A stretch of 64,000 nucleotides of DNA from Aquibacillus saliphilus (GTDB lineage: Bacteria > Bacillota > Bacilli > Bacillales > Amphibacillaceae): NCBI RefSeq assembly GCF_020404745.1, contig NZ_JAIZAP010000026.1, forward strand, positions 1-64,000. Direction: 5' to 3'. The notes under the pieces are model-generated. The model ran no database searches. It was given only the letters and a program-made list of their open reading frames with translations, and was not told the origin of the DNA. The position numbers and the translations under genes were made by a program. This document shows, piece by piece, positions 1 through 11,293 of the stretch. Within the stretch, counting starts at the first letter, position 1. Every line of letters begins with the position of its first letter.

Positions 1-203
1 AGAAAGTGTTATCCGGTATTAGCTCCGGTTTCCCGGAGTTATCCCAGTCTTACAGGTAGGTTGCCCACGTGTTACTCACCCGTCCGCCGCTCATTCCACA
101 AGTTCACACCCCGAAGGGTGATCACTTACTTCCTGCGCTCGACTTGCATGTATTAGGCACGCCGCCAGCGTTCGTCCTGAGCCAAGATCAAACTCTCCAT
201 AAA
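1..203 (-). rRNA. rrs: 16S ribosomal RNA, 5' end (partial)
   Basis: Reverse-strand 5' end of a small-subunit rRNA gene; the rest lies outside the window to the left. The complement reads GAGAGTTTGATC then the universal CTGGCTCAGGACGAACGCTGG stretch, the classic start of bacterial 16S. The 5' end is placed about 203, by comparison with the Bacillus 16S start. It lies directly downstream of lysS, where B. subtilis has rrnJ/rrnW, so this is probably the same rRNA operon position. Confidence 0.97.
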
Positions 204-319
204 GTTTATGAGCTTGATTGCTCGTTCAAAAAACTAGCTTAATTTCTTACTTAACATACTGGTTGTTTCGTTCAGTTTTCAAGGATCAAAATGTTGATGT
301 CTTTTTCGACAGCTTAATT

Positions 320-348
320 ATTATATCAAGTTGTTTTGATAAAGTCAA
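320..348 (-). promoter_or_regulatory. rRNA operon promoter, proximal (P2)
   Basis: On the minus strand TTGACT, a 17-base spacer and TATAAT lie about 115 bases before the 16S 5' end. The fit to the sigma-A consensus is excellent. A leader with the Bacillus-type sequence CTTGAAAACTGAACG follows, as in rrn leaders. Confidence 0.85.
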
Positions 349-402
349 CAACTTTTTAAAAATGTTTTTGTGTTGCCAACAAATCAAAACGGCAACTTAA
401 TT

Positions 403-431
403 AATATACCATGTTGTTCAAATTAAATCAA
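403..431 (-). promoter_or_regulatory. rRNA operon promoter, distal (P1)
   Basis: On the minus strand TTGATT, 17 bases, TATATT, located about 83 bases upstream of P2. Tandem promoters are the rule for Bacillus rrn operons. The sequence around the two promoters repeats the word AAAGTTGTTGA, so the pair looks like a duplicated promoter unit. Confidence 0.75.
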
Positions 432-581
432 CAACTTTTTTCAAAAAGTGATAATTAACTTTTTCCTGCGCCTCGTTTAGGCAACGATTAATAATTTAAC
501 AGATTTTCTCCTTAAAGCAACAGGTTTATACTTTGAAATATATGGTAAATCAATAACCTTGCATAATATTTTTATATAAAG

Positions 582-614
582 ATTGCCCCTCTGCTTTTGT
601 AAGCCGAGGGGCAA
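582..614 (-). terminator. Terminator after lysS
   Basis: A GC-rich hairpin (GTTGCCCCTC paired with GAGGGGCAAT) begins 8 bases after the lysS stop. The T-tract after it (CTTTATATAAAAA) is weak but the stem is strong. It separates lysS from the rRNA promoters. Confidence 0.75.
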
Positions 615-621
615 CTTGAAG

Positions 622-2109
<1,488 letters not shown>

Positions 2110-2171
2110 TCACTCCATTTATTTATTTATTTATCTTATGTACATTAACATTTTATAACATAATTAATAGT

Positions 2172-2202
2172 ATTAAAAAGCTGCCAGTTAACCACTGGCA
2201 GC
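2172..2202 (-). terminator. Terminator upstream of lysS
   Basis: Perfect hairpin GCTGCCAGT / ACTGGCAGC followed on the minus strand by TTTTTAATA. It would end transcription of the folP-folB-folK-yazB-(dusB) operon before lysS, so it marks the original 3' end of dusB. Confidence 0.85.
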
Positions 2203-2289
2203 AACACACTTATGGCTTTAGTATAGAAAATGAACTGCGAAGTGTCAATGTATTACCTTTAATTACGAAACTCCTACTTTTGCCTAAGC

Positions 2290-2558
2290 TTCTATTTAAT
2301 CAACAAAACTATAGAGAATATCCCTAGTGATTCACACGCTTCTATAATGTTGAAAGGTTTCTAACTTTCCCATTACCGTTCAGGCCATTTAGGTTCCAAG
2401 CGGCATGCTTTCTCATTTATCTTATTTTCAGACGCATTAAACGATCTGCATGTAGCATACACACATCGATTTTCCCTTTGGATTAGGGTCATTGATTAAT
2501 TCGCCTGTTTCCGCCCATCAAGCACCACTCTATTTTTAATGGTGATACACCTGTATTC
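2290..2558 (-). pseudogene. dusB: dusB remnant (tRNA-dihydrouridine synthase), internal deletion
   Basis: Between yazB and lysS, where B. subtilis has dusB (yacF, about 330 codons), only about 270 bases remain. On the minus strand, 2520-2546 reads ITIKNRVVL, matching the DusB N-terminus (IQLKNRVVLAPMAG). It runs directly into ETGELINDPNPKGKSMCVC, matching the ETGKLKEEP..MAVC region near the DusB C-terminus. After a frameshift comes LHADRLMRLK, a stop, then MRKHAAWNLNGLNGNGKVRN (2350-2416), matching MRKHAAWYLKGVKGNANVRN. The central 230 or so codons, with the FMN-binding barrel and catalytic Cys, are gone, and stops and frameshifts are present. The comparison uses remembered DusB sequence, but the match is long and in the right order and place. 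Confidence 0.85.
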
Positions 2559-2585
2559 TTCTTGTTATGAATAAATCAACTGGCA

Positions 2586-2792
2586 TTAATTATCCGGAGT
2601 TAATTCCTCTAACGATATATTTAAAAGATCGGTAATTTGAAGTAATAGACTTGAGGATGGTATTCGATTACCTCTTTCAACCTCACCAATTACTGAAACC
2701 GATATACCCAACTTACGTGCAAACTGCACTTGCGTATATCCTTTTAATTTACGATAAGCCTTTATTCTTCTTCCCCAGTCGTTGGTACCCAT
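2586..2792 (-). CDS. yazB: Small XRE-family helix-turn-helix protein (YazB-like)
   Basis: 68-residue protein that is little more than one Cro/CI-type HTH (residues 8-62: RIKAYRKLKGYTQVQFARKLGISVSVIGEVERG). Such proteins bind DNA as dimers; the target is unknown. It starts inside the last 31 bases of folK, as in B. subtilis, where yazB lies between folK and dusB. Translational coupling to folK is likely. Function within a folate operon is not established. Confidence 0.85.
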   Translation of the reverse strand: MGTNDWGRRIKAYRKLKGYTQVQFARKLGISVSVIGEVERGNRIPSSSLLLQITDLLNISLEELTPDN

Positions 2793-3274
2793 TTGATGAC
2801 TCCCTTTTTGTCTTCTACTGTCGCCTCATCAAGAATAACTGAAACATTTTTATTCACGGTCGGAATAATAATCATTGGGTCAATATCTTTTAATGGGATG
2901 AGAACAAAAGCCCGCTCATGCATTCTAGGATGAGGAACAATTAGTTGTTCCGTTTTAATATTCTCTTGATTATAGAGCAAAATGTCAAGGTCTATCGTTC
3001 TGGGACCCCACCTTATTTCCCTCTTTCTTCCAAGTTCTTTCTCAATTCCCTGGCAGTAACCAAGTAACTGCAATGGTTTTAGACTTGTACTAACCTCCAC
3101 CACCATGTTTAAAAAATTTTCTTGTTCTTTTAAACCAACCGGTTCCGTTTCATAGATTTGTGACTTGGAGGTAACTTTAATTTCATCATGATTATCTATT
3201 TGGCTAATTGCATTTAATAAAAAAGAATGCCTTGGTTGTATATTGGATCCTAACGCTATATATGCAGTAATCAT
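2762..3274 (-). CDS. folK: 2-amino-4-hydroxy-6-hydroxymethyldihydropteridine pyrophosphokinase
   Basis: Transfers pyrophosphate from ATP to 6-hydroxymethyl-dihydropterin, the step before dihydropteroate synthase in folate synthesis. 170 residues, normal length. It shows the HPPK hallmarks ALGSN (7-11), the signature RWGPRTIDLDILLY (about 90-103) and the HPRMHERAFVL motif (116-126). Its start overlaps the folB stop by 4 bases and its end overlaps yazB, so folP-folB-folK-yazB form one tightly packed operon. Confidence 0.97.
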   Translation of the reverse strand: MITAYIALGSNIQPRHSFLLNAISQIDNHDEIKVTSKSQIYETEPVGLKEQENFLNMVVEVSTSLKPLQLLGYCQGIEKELGRKREIRWGPRTIDLDILLYNQENIKTEQLIVPHPRMHERAFVLIPLKDIDPMIIIPTVNKNVSVILDEATVEDKKGVIKWVPTTGEEE

Positions 3275-3636
3275 TTGTGACTCTCCCTATAAATTTCAAC
3301 CGCTACAGATCGGTAGTGACCAGCTATCGGTGGATCAGGCTTATAAAGCTTAACTGTACAAGCTACTAACTTATCAAATGTAGTCAACAAACATGTCGAC
3401 AAATCTTCAGCCACTGCTTCCACAAGATTCCTTGCACGGCCTTCTACTATTTCTTTAGTTAATTGAAATACGGTTCCATAATTAATTGAATCAACCATAT
3501 CATCTGATTTACCAGCTTCTTTCAAATCCAGTTCTAGAACTAAATCAACATAAAAACGTTGCCCTAGCTTATTTTCCTCAGGAAAAAGACCATGATAGCC
3601 ATAGAACTCCATCTCATTTAAATATATTTTATCCAT
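3271..3636 (-). CDS. folB: Dihydroneopterin aldolase
   Basis: Converts dihydroneopterin to hydroxymethyl-dihydropterin plus glycolaldehyde. 121 residues beginning MDKIYLNEMEFYGYHG, the family's typical N-terminus; KPDPPIAGHYRSVAVEI near the end is the conserved C-terminal motif. An ATG seven codons further upstream lies inside folP; the chosen ATG has GGAAGAGGTG at good spacing and matches the 120-residue B. subtilis protein. It starts 1 base after the folP stop codon. Confidence 0.95.
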   Translation of the reverse strand: MDKIYLNEMEFYGYHGLFPEENKLGQRFYVDLVLELDLKEAGKSDDMVDSINYGTVFQLTKEIVEGRARNLVEAVAEDLSTCLLTTFDKLVACTVKLYKPDPPIAGHYRSVAVEIYRESHK

Positions 3637-3637
3637 A

Positions 3638-4465
3638 TTAATTTTCACCTCTTCCAATCATAGCATCCATCATCTTAGTCATTCGAACAGTGAACTCAAC
3701 GTTATGGACTCTTACAATATCAACACCCTTAGTAATTCCGTAACAAACTGTAGCACCTGTTCCTTCATCTCTCTCTGTTACGGGCAAGTCCAATACTTTA
3801 CCAATGACTGATTTACGCGACGTACCTAAAAGGATTGGATAACCTAAATCTAGAAATTGGTCCATATTTCTCATCGCCATCAAATTATCTTCTATCGTTT
3901 TAGCAAATCCAATGCCCGGATCTAAAAATATATGATTTTCATTCACACCAGCATCGAGTGCAATTTCAATACTTTCATTTAAATCGTCCTTCATATCATC
4001 AATAATAGAAGTGTAATCCATGTTATCTCTGTTATGCATCAAGATAATTGGAACGTTGTAGTTTGAAGCTACCTTGGCAATTTCCGGATCCTTCTTAGCA
4101 CCCCAAACATCATTTATTATTGATGCACCTGCTTCAATCGCTTGTTTAGCTGTCTCTGCCTTATAAGTATCAATTGAAATTGGTATATTAACCCGCTTAC
4201 TCACTGCCTCTATTATTGGTAATACTCGATTTAATTCATCAGTTACATCGACAGATTGATGACTTGGCCTAGTTGACTCACCACCAATATCAATGATGTC
4301 CGCTCCTTGTTTTTCCATAGCAATTGCCTGTTCAACCGCTTTATCCACCTCATTATATTTTCCGCCATCCGAGAAAGAATCTGGAGTTGCATTCAAAATG
4401 CCCATCACTAATGTTTTTTCATTTAAATTATAGGTTTTCACTCTAGTGGATAACTGTCTATTCAT
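3638..4465 (-). CDS. folP: Dihydropteroate synthase
   Basis: Condenses p-aminobenzoate with hydroxymethyl-dihydropterin pyrophosphate; the sulfonamide target. 275 residues with the TIM-barrel signatures MGILNATPDSFSDGG (about 21-35), DIGGESTRP (60-68) and, near the end, VRVHNVE. First gene of folP-folB-folK-yazB here. In B. subtilis it is preceded by pabB, pabA and pabC; here cysK lies next upstream with no pab gene between. A TATAAT-like -10 lies at 4553-4558, so the operon probably has its own promoter. Confidence 0.97.
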   Translation of the reverse strand: MNRQLSTRVKTYNLNEKTLVMGILNATPDSFSDGGKYNEVDKAVEQAIAMEKQGADIIDIGGESTRPSHQSVDVTDELNRVLPIIEAVSKRVNIPISIDTYKAETAKQAIEAGASIINDVWGAKKDPEIAKVASNYNVPIILMHNRDNMDYTSIIDDMKDDLNESIEIALDAGVNENHIFLDPGIGFAKTIEDNLMAMRNMDQFLDLGYPILLGTSRKSVIGKVLDLPVTERDEGTGATVCYGITKGVDIVRVHNVEFTVRMTKMMDAMIGRGEN

Positions 4466-4585
4466 CTTTAGTCCGCCCTTACAAAATAATTTCTCTGTTC
4501 ATTTTACATGATATTTAAAATTTATTCATTATTATGGCTTATTATTTTAGACATTATATCTATAGATACTAACAATCAATCACAC

Positions 4586-4614
4586 CAAAAAACCCCTGCA
4601 TTTCTGCAAGGGTT
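4586..4614 (-). terminator. Terminator after cysK
   Basis: Stem ACCCTTGCAG / CTGCAGGGGT-type hairpin followed by TTTTTTGG on the minus strand, just after the cysK stop. It insulates cysK from folP. Confidence 0.85.
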
Positions 4615-4623
4615 AAGGGAACG

Positions 4624-5553
4624 CTATTCTTCGTCTTCAAATTGATAAAGAGGAGTAGATAGATATCTTTCGCCGTTACTAGGAATTACAGCTAAAACCT
4701 TTTTACCTTTTCCTAGCTGCTTTGCCACCTTTTTTGCCGCAAAAATTGCTGCACCAGATGAAACTCCACCTAATAGACCATCTTTTCGCGCAGCTTCTCT
4801 TGCAGTAGCGTAAGCATCATCGTTACTTACAGTGATTACTTCATCGTAAACTTCAGTATCTAAAACAGCTGGTACGAATCCTGCACCGATTCCTTGAATT
4901 TTATGGGGACCAGGTTTCCCGCCCGATAAGATTGCAGAATCTTCAGGTTCAACAGCGTATATTTTAATATCCTTATATTTCTCTTTTAGAACTTTTCCAG
5001 CACCGGTAATAGTACCTCCTGTACCAATTCCAGAAACAAAACCATCTAACTGATCACCCATTTGCTCAACAATTTCTTTACCCGTTGAACGGGCATGGAC
5101 TGCTGGGTTTGCTTCGTTATTAAACTGCTGCGGCATGAAGTAACCATGCTCGGCTTGAAGTTCCTCAGCCTTTTTAATAGCGCCTTTCATTCCCTCAGCG
5201 CCAGGAGTAAGGACTAAATCAGCGCCGTATGCTCGTAGCAAATTACGTCTTTCCATGCTCATTGTGTCAGGCATAACTAGAACCGCTTTATACCCTTTTA
5301 CCGCCGCTACAAGAGCTAGACCAATACCAGTGTTTCCACTAGTAGGTTCAACGATTGTATCGCCTTCTTTTAACTTGCCATTCTTTTCACCTGCTTCAAT
5401 CATCGACAAAGCAATACGGTCTTTCACTGAGCTACCTGGATTCATAAATTCTAATTTCAAATAAATTTCAGCGTCAGCAGCATCAGCTGTCCGGTTCAAC
5501 TTTACAATTGGAGTATTACCAATTAAATCTGCAATAGATTGAGCTATTTTCAT
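4624..5553 (-). CDS. cysK: Cysteine synthase A (O-acetylserine sulfhydrylase)
   Basis: PLP enzyme making cysteine from O-acetylserine and sulfide. 309 residues, usual length. It shows the PLP-lysine motif [10 protein letters not shown] (about 37-46), the substrate loop PTSGNTGIG (68-76) and the glycine loop [10 protein letters not shown] (about 175-184). RBS AGGAGTGG precedes the ATG. It has its own candidate promoter and a terminator, so it is monocistronic. In B. subtilis cysK sits at the same place, controlled by CymR. Confidence 0.97.
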   Translation of the reverse strand: MKIAQSIADLIGNTPIVKLNRTADAADAEIYLKLEFMNPGSSVKDRIALSMIEAGEKNGKLKEGDTIVEPTSGNTGIGLALVAAVKGYKAVLVMPDTMSMERRNLLRAYGADLVLTPGAEGMKGAIKKAEELQAEHGYFMPQQFNNEANPAVHARSTGKEIVEQMGDQLDGFVSGIGTGGTITGAGKVLKEKYKDIKIYAVEPEDSAILSGGKPGPHKIQGIGAGFVPAVLDTEVYDEVITVSNDDAYATAREAARKDGLLGGVSSGAAIFAAKKVAKQLGKGKKVLAVIPSNGERYLSTPLYQFEDEE

Positions 5554-5596
5554 TTTACCACTCCTAATTCCTAGTATTTTTGTTGGATTTAACTTT

Positions 5597-5626
5597 AGAT
5601 TACGCTAAAAGCCATAAAGATGTCAA
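5597..5626 (-). promoter_or_regulatory. Candidate cysK promoter
   Basis: Minus-strand TTGACA, 18 bases, TAATCT, about 45 bases before the cysK start. A GGAATT word at 5638-5643, just upstream of -35, resembles the core of CymR operators, but it is too short to claim a site. Confidence 0.5.
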
Positions 5627-5654
5627 CTAAATTAACTGGAATTTTCTACTAATT

Positions 5655-6551
5655 TTACTCGTAGATCCATTCAATATCCGCTTCAATCCAAAGAGGATTG
5701 GCTGATATAATTGTTTCTACTTGCTCTAACGCAACTTCTCTTCTTATATGATTTTTTAATTCACCATAAGTAAACGACACTTCAGGTAATAATCTGTGTA
5801 AATAGATAATTGCAACACCTTTAGCCGTTAAAAACGGTTGGCTATACGTATGTTCCTCCATATCCATAGCCTTATTATAATAATCCGAGGGCAAAAAGTT
5901 ACTGCCTTCAGTATAATAACCTAAGTATCCACCATCACTTTTTGTTTCTTCATCTATTGAATATTCCCTAGCCAATAAATTAAAAGATGCCCCTGATTCA
6001 AGCTCGCTAATAATTTTTTCAGCTGTTTTTTGATCATCAACCAAAATATGCGATAATTGAATCGACTCGCTAAATTCATACTGATTTTTATAACTATCAT
6101 AGTATGCGGCGATTTCATTCTCAGATACATCAACATTCTTAGTTAGTAATTCTTCCATGAAATATCGATACCGAATATCTTCGATCCATTCTTCTCTTTT
6201 CTTTTCAATTTGTTCTTTCGTTAATATTCCATCCATTGTGTACAAAAGCGAAAGCTCACGTTCAATTAACTTGTCATTTAGGTTTAAATTCTGCTCCTCT
6301 GCCAGTTGGAATACTAGCTTTTTGTCTATCATATCTTTTAACACTTGCTCGCCGAATTTATCTTCTAATTGATTTGCCCACTCTTTATAAGAAATATCTT
6401 CACCCGCAATTGTTGCAACAGGCTCTTTTTTATTTACGCTAACGCTAAAATCTTCCGCTGGGTCACCGCTACTGTTAATCCAAACTACAAGTGTTGTCAA
6501 ATTTGTTACGAAAAGAAGAATAATAATTCCCCACAAAAGCCTCCGCGTCAT
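5655..6551 (-). CDS. Membrane-anchored parvulin-type peptidyl-prolyl isomerase (YacD-like)
   Basis: 298 residues. An N-terminal hydrophobic segment (5-26) would anchor it in the membrane with the rest outside. A SurA/PrsA-like N-terminal helical region follows (about 45-145), then a parvulin domain (about 165-260: LSHILVDDQKTAEKI, SDGGYLGYY, VAIIYLHRLLPE). No lipobox Cys is seen, unlike PrsA. It probably helps secreted proteins fold. It lies between cysK and hslO as yacD does in B. subtilis. Confidence 0.85.
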   Translation of the reverse strand: MTRRLLWGIIILLFVTNLTTLVVWINSSGDPAEDFSVSVNKKEPVATIAGEDISYKEWANQLEDKFGEQVLKDMIDKKLVFQLAEEQNLNLNDKLIERELSLLYTMDGILTKEQIEKKREEWIEDIRYRYFMEELLTKNVDVSENEIAAYYDSYKNQYEFSESIQLSHILVDDQKTAEKIISELESGASFNLLAREYSIDEETKSDGGYLGYYTEGSNFLPSDYYNKAMDMEEHTYSQPFLTAKGVAIIYLHRLLPEVSFTYGELKNHIRREVALEQVETIISANPLWIEADIEWIYE

Positions 6552-6566
6552 TTCTATTCCCTCTCC

Positions 6567-7439
6567 TTATTCCGATTTTAATGCATCTAATTCATCAGCA
6601 TTAAATCTATACTGCTCATTACAAAAATGACATGTTGCCTCTGCACCATTATCTTCTGTTATCATTGAATTAATTTCATCATTTCCAAGACTTTTTATTG
6701 CCTGCTCAATTCTTTCTCTAGAACAAGGACATGAAAATTGAATCGGTAGCTTTTCATGTATCTTGATATTGTCAGCTCCTAATAATTGATTTAATATATC
6801 TTCTGGAGTATTACCTGACTGGATTAAACTAGAGATAGCAGGTATTTCACTAATGCGCTTTTCAATTTCTCCAATAGTATCATCGTCTGCTCCAGGCATC
6901 ACCTGGATAATAAAACCGCCCGCAGCCAGGATAGAGTGATCCGGATTTACTAATACGCCCGCACCAACCGCAGACGGAACTTGTTCTGAATTGGCAAAAT
7001 AATAGGTGAAATCTTCACTCACTTCACCAGAAACTATTGGAACTTGTCCCGTAAAGTTTTCTTTTAGTCCTAAATCCTTAACAACACTTACAGTTCCCTC
7101 TGTACCAACAGCTCTGGCAACATCTAGTTTTCCTTGGTCGTTTAATTCAAAATCAACATGCGGATTAGAAATATACCCCCGCACCTCACCTTTTGCATTT
7201 CCATCTGCGACAATTGGCCCAACCGGTCCATCTCCTTCTATCTTGACCGTTAGTTTATCCTTGCCTTTCATCATCGCACTCATCATTGCTGTGATGGTAA
7301 TAGTTCTTCCTAATGCAGCAGAGGCTGTTGCCCATGTATCCTGTCTTTTTCTAGTTTCTTCAATTGTATCTGTAGTTTGGACTGCATAAGCTCTAACAGT
7401 TCCGTTAAATGCTGTAGCTTTTATTAAATAATCACTCAT
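6567..7439 (-). CDS. hslO: Redox-regulated chaperone Hsp33
   Basis: Cytoplasmic holdase that becomes active when oxidised. 290 residues; the C-terminal zinc motif is complete: CPC (about 236-238) and CHFC (269-272), the CxC...CxxC set that binds zinc when reduced and forms disulfides on oxidation. The ATG overlaps the coaX stop (ATGA), so it is translationally coupled to coaX. Confidence 0.96.
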   Translation of the reverse strand: MSDYLIKATAFNGTVRAYAVQTTDTIEETRKRQDTWATASAALGRTITITAMMSAMMKGKDKLTVKIEGDGPVGPIVADGNAKGEVRGYISNPHVDFELNDQGKLDVARAVGTEGTVSVVKDLGLKENFTGQVPIVSGEVSEDFTYYFANSEQVPSAVGAGVLVNPDHSILAAGGFIIQVMPGADDDTIGEIEKRISEIPAISSLIQSGNTPEDILNQLLGADNIKIHEKLPIQFSCPCSRERIEQAIKSLGNDEINSMITEDNGAEATCHFCNEQYRFNADELDALKSE

Positions 7440-8236
7440 GTTGTATCAAACTCCTTCGTTGATTGTCTATTTTCATTATTTTTATATATTAAATAAAGCC
7501 CTTTTAGTGTTAAAGCAGGATCTACGATATCGATTACTCTGGAATCACTAGAAATTAAAGGGGCCAGTCCTCCAGTTGCTATTACTTTTGTTTGTTCGAC
7601 TGCTTGGTCTTGTATCCTTCTTACCACTTCATCTACTTGTCCAATATATCCAAAGTACACACCTGACTGCATTGCTTCTACAGTCGAAGATCCAATCACA
7701 TTACCGGGATTTTTAATTTCAATCTTTGGTAATTTAGCTGCCTTCGAATAAAGAGCTTCCAATGAAATATTTATTCCAGGAGCAATAACTCCACCGACAT
7801 ACTCCTCTTTTTCATTAACATAACAAAAAGTAGTAGCGGTACCGAAATCAATTATCACAAGTGGTCCCCCGTACTCCTCAATTGCCCCGACAGCATTCAC
7901 AATGCGGTCAGCACCTATTTCTTTTGGATTAGGGTATTTCATTTTAAGAAATGGATCAATTGCCTTTTCTCCTATGATCATCGGTTTTTTATGAAAGTAT
8001 TTTCTTGACATATTTTCAAGCGAGTACATTATAGGTGGGACCACAGAAGATATAATAATGCCGTCAATATCGGAAAAAGCCAAATTCTCATGAGCCAACA
8101 ATGATTTGATAAGCATTGCATATTCATCTTCAGTCTTATGACGATCCGTCTTTATTCGCCATTGGTATTCTAATCGGTCACTTTTAAATACTCCTAATAC
8201 TGTGTTCGTATTACCTACATCCAGAACAAAAATCAT
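7436..8236 (-). CDS. coaX: Type III pantothenate kinase
   Basis: First step of coenzyme A synthesis, phosphorylating pantothenate; the type III family is not inhibited by CoA. 266 residues from ATG at 8236, starting [15 protein letters not shown], the phosphate-binding motif of the family; [11 protein letters not shown] and DFGTATTF are the other ASKHA motifs. An in-frame ATG 15 codons earlier lacks an RBS, while GGTGGAG sits correctly for the chosen start. Overlaps hslO by 4 bases. Confidence 0.95.
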   Translation of the reverse strand: MIFVLDVGNTNTVLGVFKSDRLEYQWRIKTDRHKTEDEYAMLIKSLLAHENLAFSDIDGIIISSVVPPIMYSLENMSRKYFHKKPMIIGEKAIDPFLKMKYPNPKEIGADRIVNAVGAIEEYGGPLVIIDFGTATTFCYVNEKEEYVGGVIAPGINISLEALYSKAAKLPKIEIKNPGNVIGSSTVEAMQSGVYFGYIGQVDEVVRRIQDQAVEQTKVIATGGLAPLISSDSRVIDIVDPALTLKGLYLIYKNNENRQSTKEFDTT

Positions 8237-8575
8237 TTCTTCTCCACCATTTCTATATAGAGTGATGATCATCCCTATCAATAGGGGGTATTACCTCAGA
8301 TGGTTAGTTAAATAAATTGGTAAATGCTTCTTCATTTTATAGTGGAAACCACCTGACAAACTTCGCTACTAATTAACCCTGTCCATCATATCATAACCTT
8401 AATTTATAGTCATAACAGCCGGTTAATACATAAAAACTATCCTCTTCCAAGTTTCTTCAGGCAATGCATCCTTATACTATCTTTTATTTTAATTATAAAT
8501 TTTACTATATGCTATCTGAAATTACATCATTTATGCTTTTGGCGCAATAGTTAGGAACTAACTTTTTATACTCAT
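8237..8575. other. Intergenic region coaX-ftsH
   Basis: About 340 AT-rich bases between the coaX start and the ftsH terminator. A small palindrome CCCTATCAATAGGG lies at 8273-8286, just before coaX. No convincing sigma-A promoter, reading frame or repeat was recognised. Confidence 0.5.
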
Positions 8576-8576
8576 A

Positions 8577-8612
8577 AAAAACAGCCCATAATAACATGAT
8601 TATGGGCTGTTT
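8577..8612 (-). terminator. Terminator after ftsH
   Basis: Hairpin AACAGCCCATAATCA / TTATGGGCTGTT followed by a run of T on the minus strand, right after the ftsH stop. Confidence 0.9.
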
Positions 8613-8618
8613 TTGAAA

Positions 8619-10604
8619 TTATTGTTTATTATCTTTGTCTTCTTCACTCTTAGTTTCACTATCTTCACTAGCAGTTTCATCTTCTGCCTTAGACTGAATA
8701 TTCACTTTAACATCTGAACTATCAGTAGCATCCTCTTTAGGTTCAGCTTGTATTTTTTCATCGTTTTTCTCAAAAACAACCGGTTCTGGTAATTCACCAG
8801 TATCAAACAATGACTTAATCTGTTTAGCATCCAGCGTCTCCACTTTAAGAAGAGATTGTGCAACTAATTCTAATTTATCTTTGTTCTCAGTTAAGATTTC
8901 TTTAGCGCGAACATAACACTGGTTGATAAAGTTCTGCATTTCTTGGTCAATCTCATAAGCAATTGCATCACTATAATTAGATTCGTTCTGCATATCTCTA
9001 CCTAAGAACACTTGACCACCAGAACTAGCAAATTGTAATGGACCAATTTTATCACTCATACCATATTCAGTAATCATTTTTCTAACGATACTAGTAGCTC
9101 GTTGAAAATCGTTATGCGCCCCAGTGCTTGCTTCACCGAAGATTATTTCTTCAGCGACACGTCCACCAAGTAAACCTGTGATTTTATCAAGTAGTTCTGG
9201 TTTGGTCATGAAGTAACGGTCTTCTTTTGGAAGCATTACAGCATATCCACCAGCTTGACCCCTTGGTACAATTGTTACCTTATGTACCATATCAGCATCA
9301 TCTAGTACCATTCCAATTATTGTGTGTCCACTTTCATGGTAAGCAACAATATTTCTTTCCTTCTTGGAAATCACCCTGCTTTTCTTAGCTGGACCTGCAA
9401 TAACACGGTCAATTGCTTCATCTACATCTACCATTTCAATTTTCGTCTTGTCAGTTCTTGCTGCCACAAGTGCGGCTTCATTTAATAAGTTCTCAAGGTC
9501 CGCTCCAGAGAATCCCGGAGTTCTAGAAGCAATTGTTTTAAGTTCTACATCGTCCGCTAATGGCTTATCTCTTGCGTGTACTTTTAGTACATCTTCACGT
9601 CCTCTTAAGTCAGGACGATCTACAGTGATCTGACGGTCGAAACGTCCAGGACGTAACAATGCTGGGTCTAGGATATCTGGACGGTTAGTTGCAGCGATAA
9701 TAATAATACCTTCATTCTCACCAAAACCATCCATCTCAACTAGCAATTGGTTTAACGTCTGCTCACGTTCGTCATGTCCACCACCAACACCAGCTCCACG
9801 TTGTCTACCAACAGCATCGATCTCATCGATAAAGATAATACACGGTGCATTCTTTTTCGCATTTTCAAATAAATCACGTACACGAGAAGCACCAACACCA
9901 ACGAACATCTCTACGAAGTCAGAACCACTAATAGAGAAGAATGGTGTACCAGCTTCCCCAGCCACAGCACGAGCAAGTAATGTTTTACCTGTTCCCGGAG
10001 GACCTACTAATAGGACACCTTTAGGAATTTTCGCACCAATAGCAGTGAATTTACGAGGATCTTTTAGGAAGTCTACTACCTCCACAAGCTCTTGCTTCTC
10101 CTCATCTGCTCCTGCAACATCTTTAAATCGTACTTTCTTCTTTTCTTCACTGTACATCTTAGCCTTACTCTTACCAAAGTTCATTACTTTACTACCGCCG
10201 CCTTGGGCTTGGTTAAGTAGGAAAAAGAATAAGATGAATATGATAACAAACGGTATCATGGTAGTCAAAAACGTTACCCATCCGCTTGGTTGTTCTTCTG
10301 GTTCAACAGTTACAATATCTTGTTCTCTTGCAGTTTCTGTAATACTCGCAATAATCTCAGTGTTATCTGGGACGTGCGTCACAAATGTACTTCCATCACT
10401 AGAAAGAGTTCCGGAAATACGATATACCTGATTTGATGGTTCCATAGTCATTTCTTCAATTTCACCATTACTAAGTGCCTGGTTAAATTGATTTACATTA
10501 AATTGTTGTTCTTGATCGTTTTGTCCGTTAAATACTCCGACTACCCCTATTACTACTAGGAATATTAGAAAATAAAATAGTACGTTTCTAAATACACGAT
10601 TCAT
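8619..10604 (-). CDS. ftsH: ATP-dependent membrane zinc metalloprotease FtsH
   Basis: Membrane AAA+ protease degrading damaged and regulatory proteins. 661 residues: two N-terminal membrane segments (about 6-24 and 105-125) flank an extracytoplasmic domain; then AAA with Walker A GPPGTGKT (about 200), Walker B FIDEID and SRH RPGRFDR; then zinc motif HESGH (about 425). The last 60 or so residues are an acidic, low-complexity tail (many E, D, K, S), longer than the core family. ATG at 10604 has GGGAGGAGGT; an ATG six codons earlier is not needed. Confidence 0.98.
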   Translation of the reverse strand: MNRVFRNVLFYFLIFLVVIGVVGVFNGQNDQEQQFNVNQFNQALSNGEIEEMTMEPSNQVYRISGTLSSDGSTFVTHVPDNTEIIASITETAREQDIVTVEPEEQPSGWVTFLTTMIPFVIIFILFFFLLNQAQGGGSKVMNFGKSKAKMYSEEKKKVRFKDVAGADEEKQELVEVVDFLKDPRKFTAIGAKIPKGVLLVGPPGTGKTLLARAVAGEAGTPFFSISGSDFVEMFVGVGASRVRDLFENAKKNAPCIIFIDEIDAVGRQRGAGVGGGHDEREQTLNQLLVEMDGFGENEGIIIIAATNRPDILDPALLRPGRFDRQITVDRPDLRGREDVLKVHARDKPLADDVELKTIASRTPGFSGADLENLLNEAALVAARTDKTKIEMVDVDEAIDRVIAGPAKKSRVISKKERNIVAYHESGHTIIGMVLDDADMVHKVTIVPRGQAGGYAVMLPKEDRYFMTKPELLDKITGLLGGRVAEEIIFGEASTGAHNDFQRATSIVRKMITEYGMSDKIGPLQFASSGGQVFLGRDMQNESNYSDAIAYEIDQEMQNFINQCYVRAKEILTENKDKLELVAQSLLKVETLDAKQIKSLFDTGELPEPVVFEKNDEKIQAEPKEDATDSSDVKVNIQSKAEDETASEDSETKSEEDKDNKQ

Positions 10605-10737
10605 TTGCCTACCTCCTCCCAAGCGAGAAAACTATAGTAAATATTATCACACAAAAAAGACCAAATACAACTAATTGCAATTACCATTTTATGATATGTC
10701 AATTTACTGTCACTAATTCCTGCAACTTGTAAATGCA

Positions 10738-11283
10738 TTATTCGTCTCCACCATATATTCTAGGTTTTAATACACCTATATATGGAAGGTTCCGATATCG
10801 CTCTTGATAATCCAAACCATATCCAACAACGAACTCATTCGGAACTTCAAATCCAACAACATCCGCTTTAATATCGACCGTTCTACCCACTGGCTTGTCT
10901 AGTAAGGTTACGATTTTAATCGAGTTAGCCTTTCTATACTTAAACAAGTCTACTAAATAGTTGAGTGTCAAACCACTATCAATGATGTCTTCAATGATTA
11001 GCAAATCTCTTCCTTCAACCTTTGTGTTTAAGTCCTTTACAATTTTCACTTCTCCAGATGACTGCATCTCTCCACCATAACTAGAGACATCCATGAAATC
11101 CATTTCCAGATAAGTTTCGGTATAGCGTAGAACGTCGGACATAAAAGGCATTGCTCCTTTTAAAACGCCAATTGCTAACGGGAACTTACCATCATATTCC
11201 TCTGTTAATTGTCTGCCTATTTCTTTACACTTCTCTTCAATTTCCTGTCTGGAAATCAATACTTTCTCTATATCGTTATGCAT
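10738..11283 (-). CDS. hpt: Hypoxanthine-guanine phosphoribosyltransferase
   Basis: Purine salvage: makes IMP or GMP from PRPP and the base. 181 residues, with the PRPP-binding motif [13 protein letters not shown] (about 92-104). It begins 10 bases after tilS, and the pair is co-transcribed in Bacillus, where TilS and HprT also interact. RBS AGGAGGATC precedes the ATG. Confidence 0.97.
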   Translation of the reverse strand: MHNDIEKVLISRQEIEEKCKEIGRQLTEEYDGKFPLAIGVLKGAMPFMSDVLRYTETYLEMDFMDVSSYGGEMQSSGEVKIVKDLNTKVEGRDLLIIEDIIDSGLTLNYLVDLFKYRKANSIKIVTLLDKPVGRTVDIKADVVGFEVPNEFVVGYGLDYQERYRNLPYIGVLKPRIYGGDE

Positions 11284-11293
11284 CCTGATCCTC

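Noticed and set aside
7006-7389. Long plus-strand open frame opposite hslO
   Set aside because: Serine/threonine-rich antisense shadow of hslO, with no RBS and no family resemblance. Similar shadows opposite ftsH, ispE, yabE, mfd and metG were dropped for the same reason.
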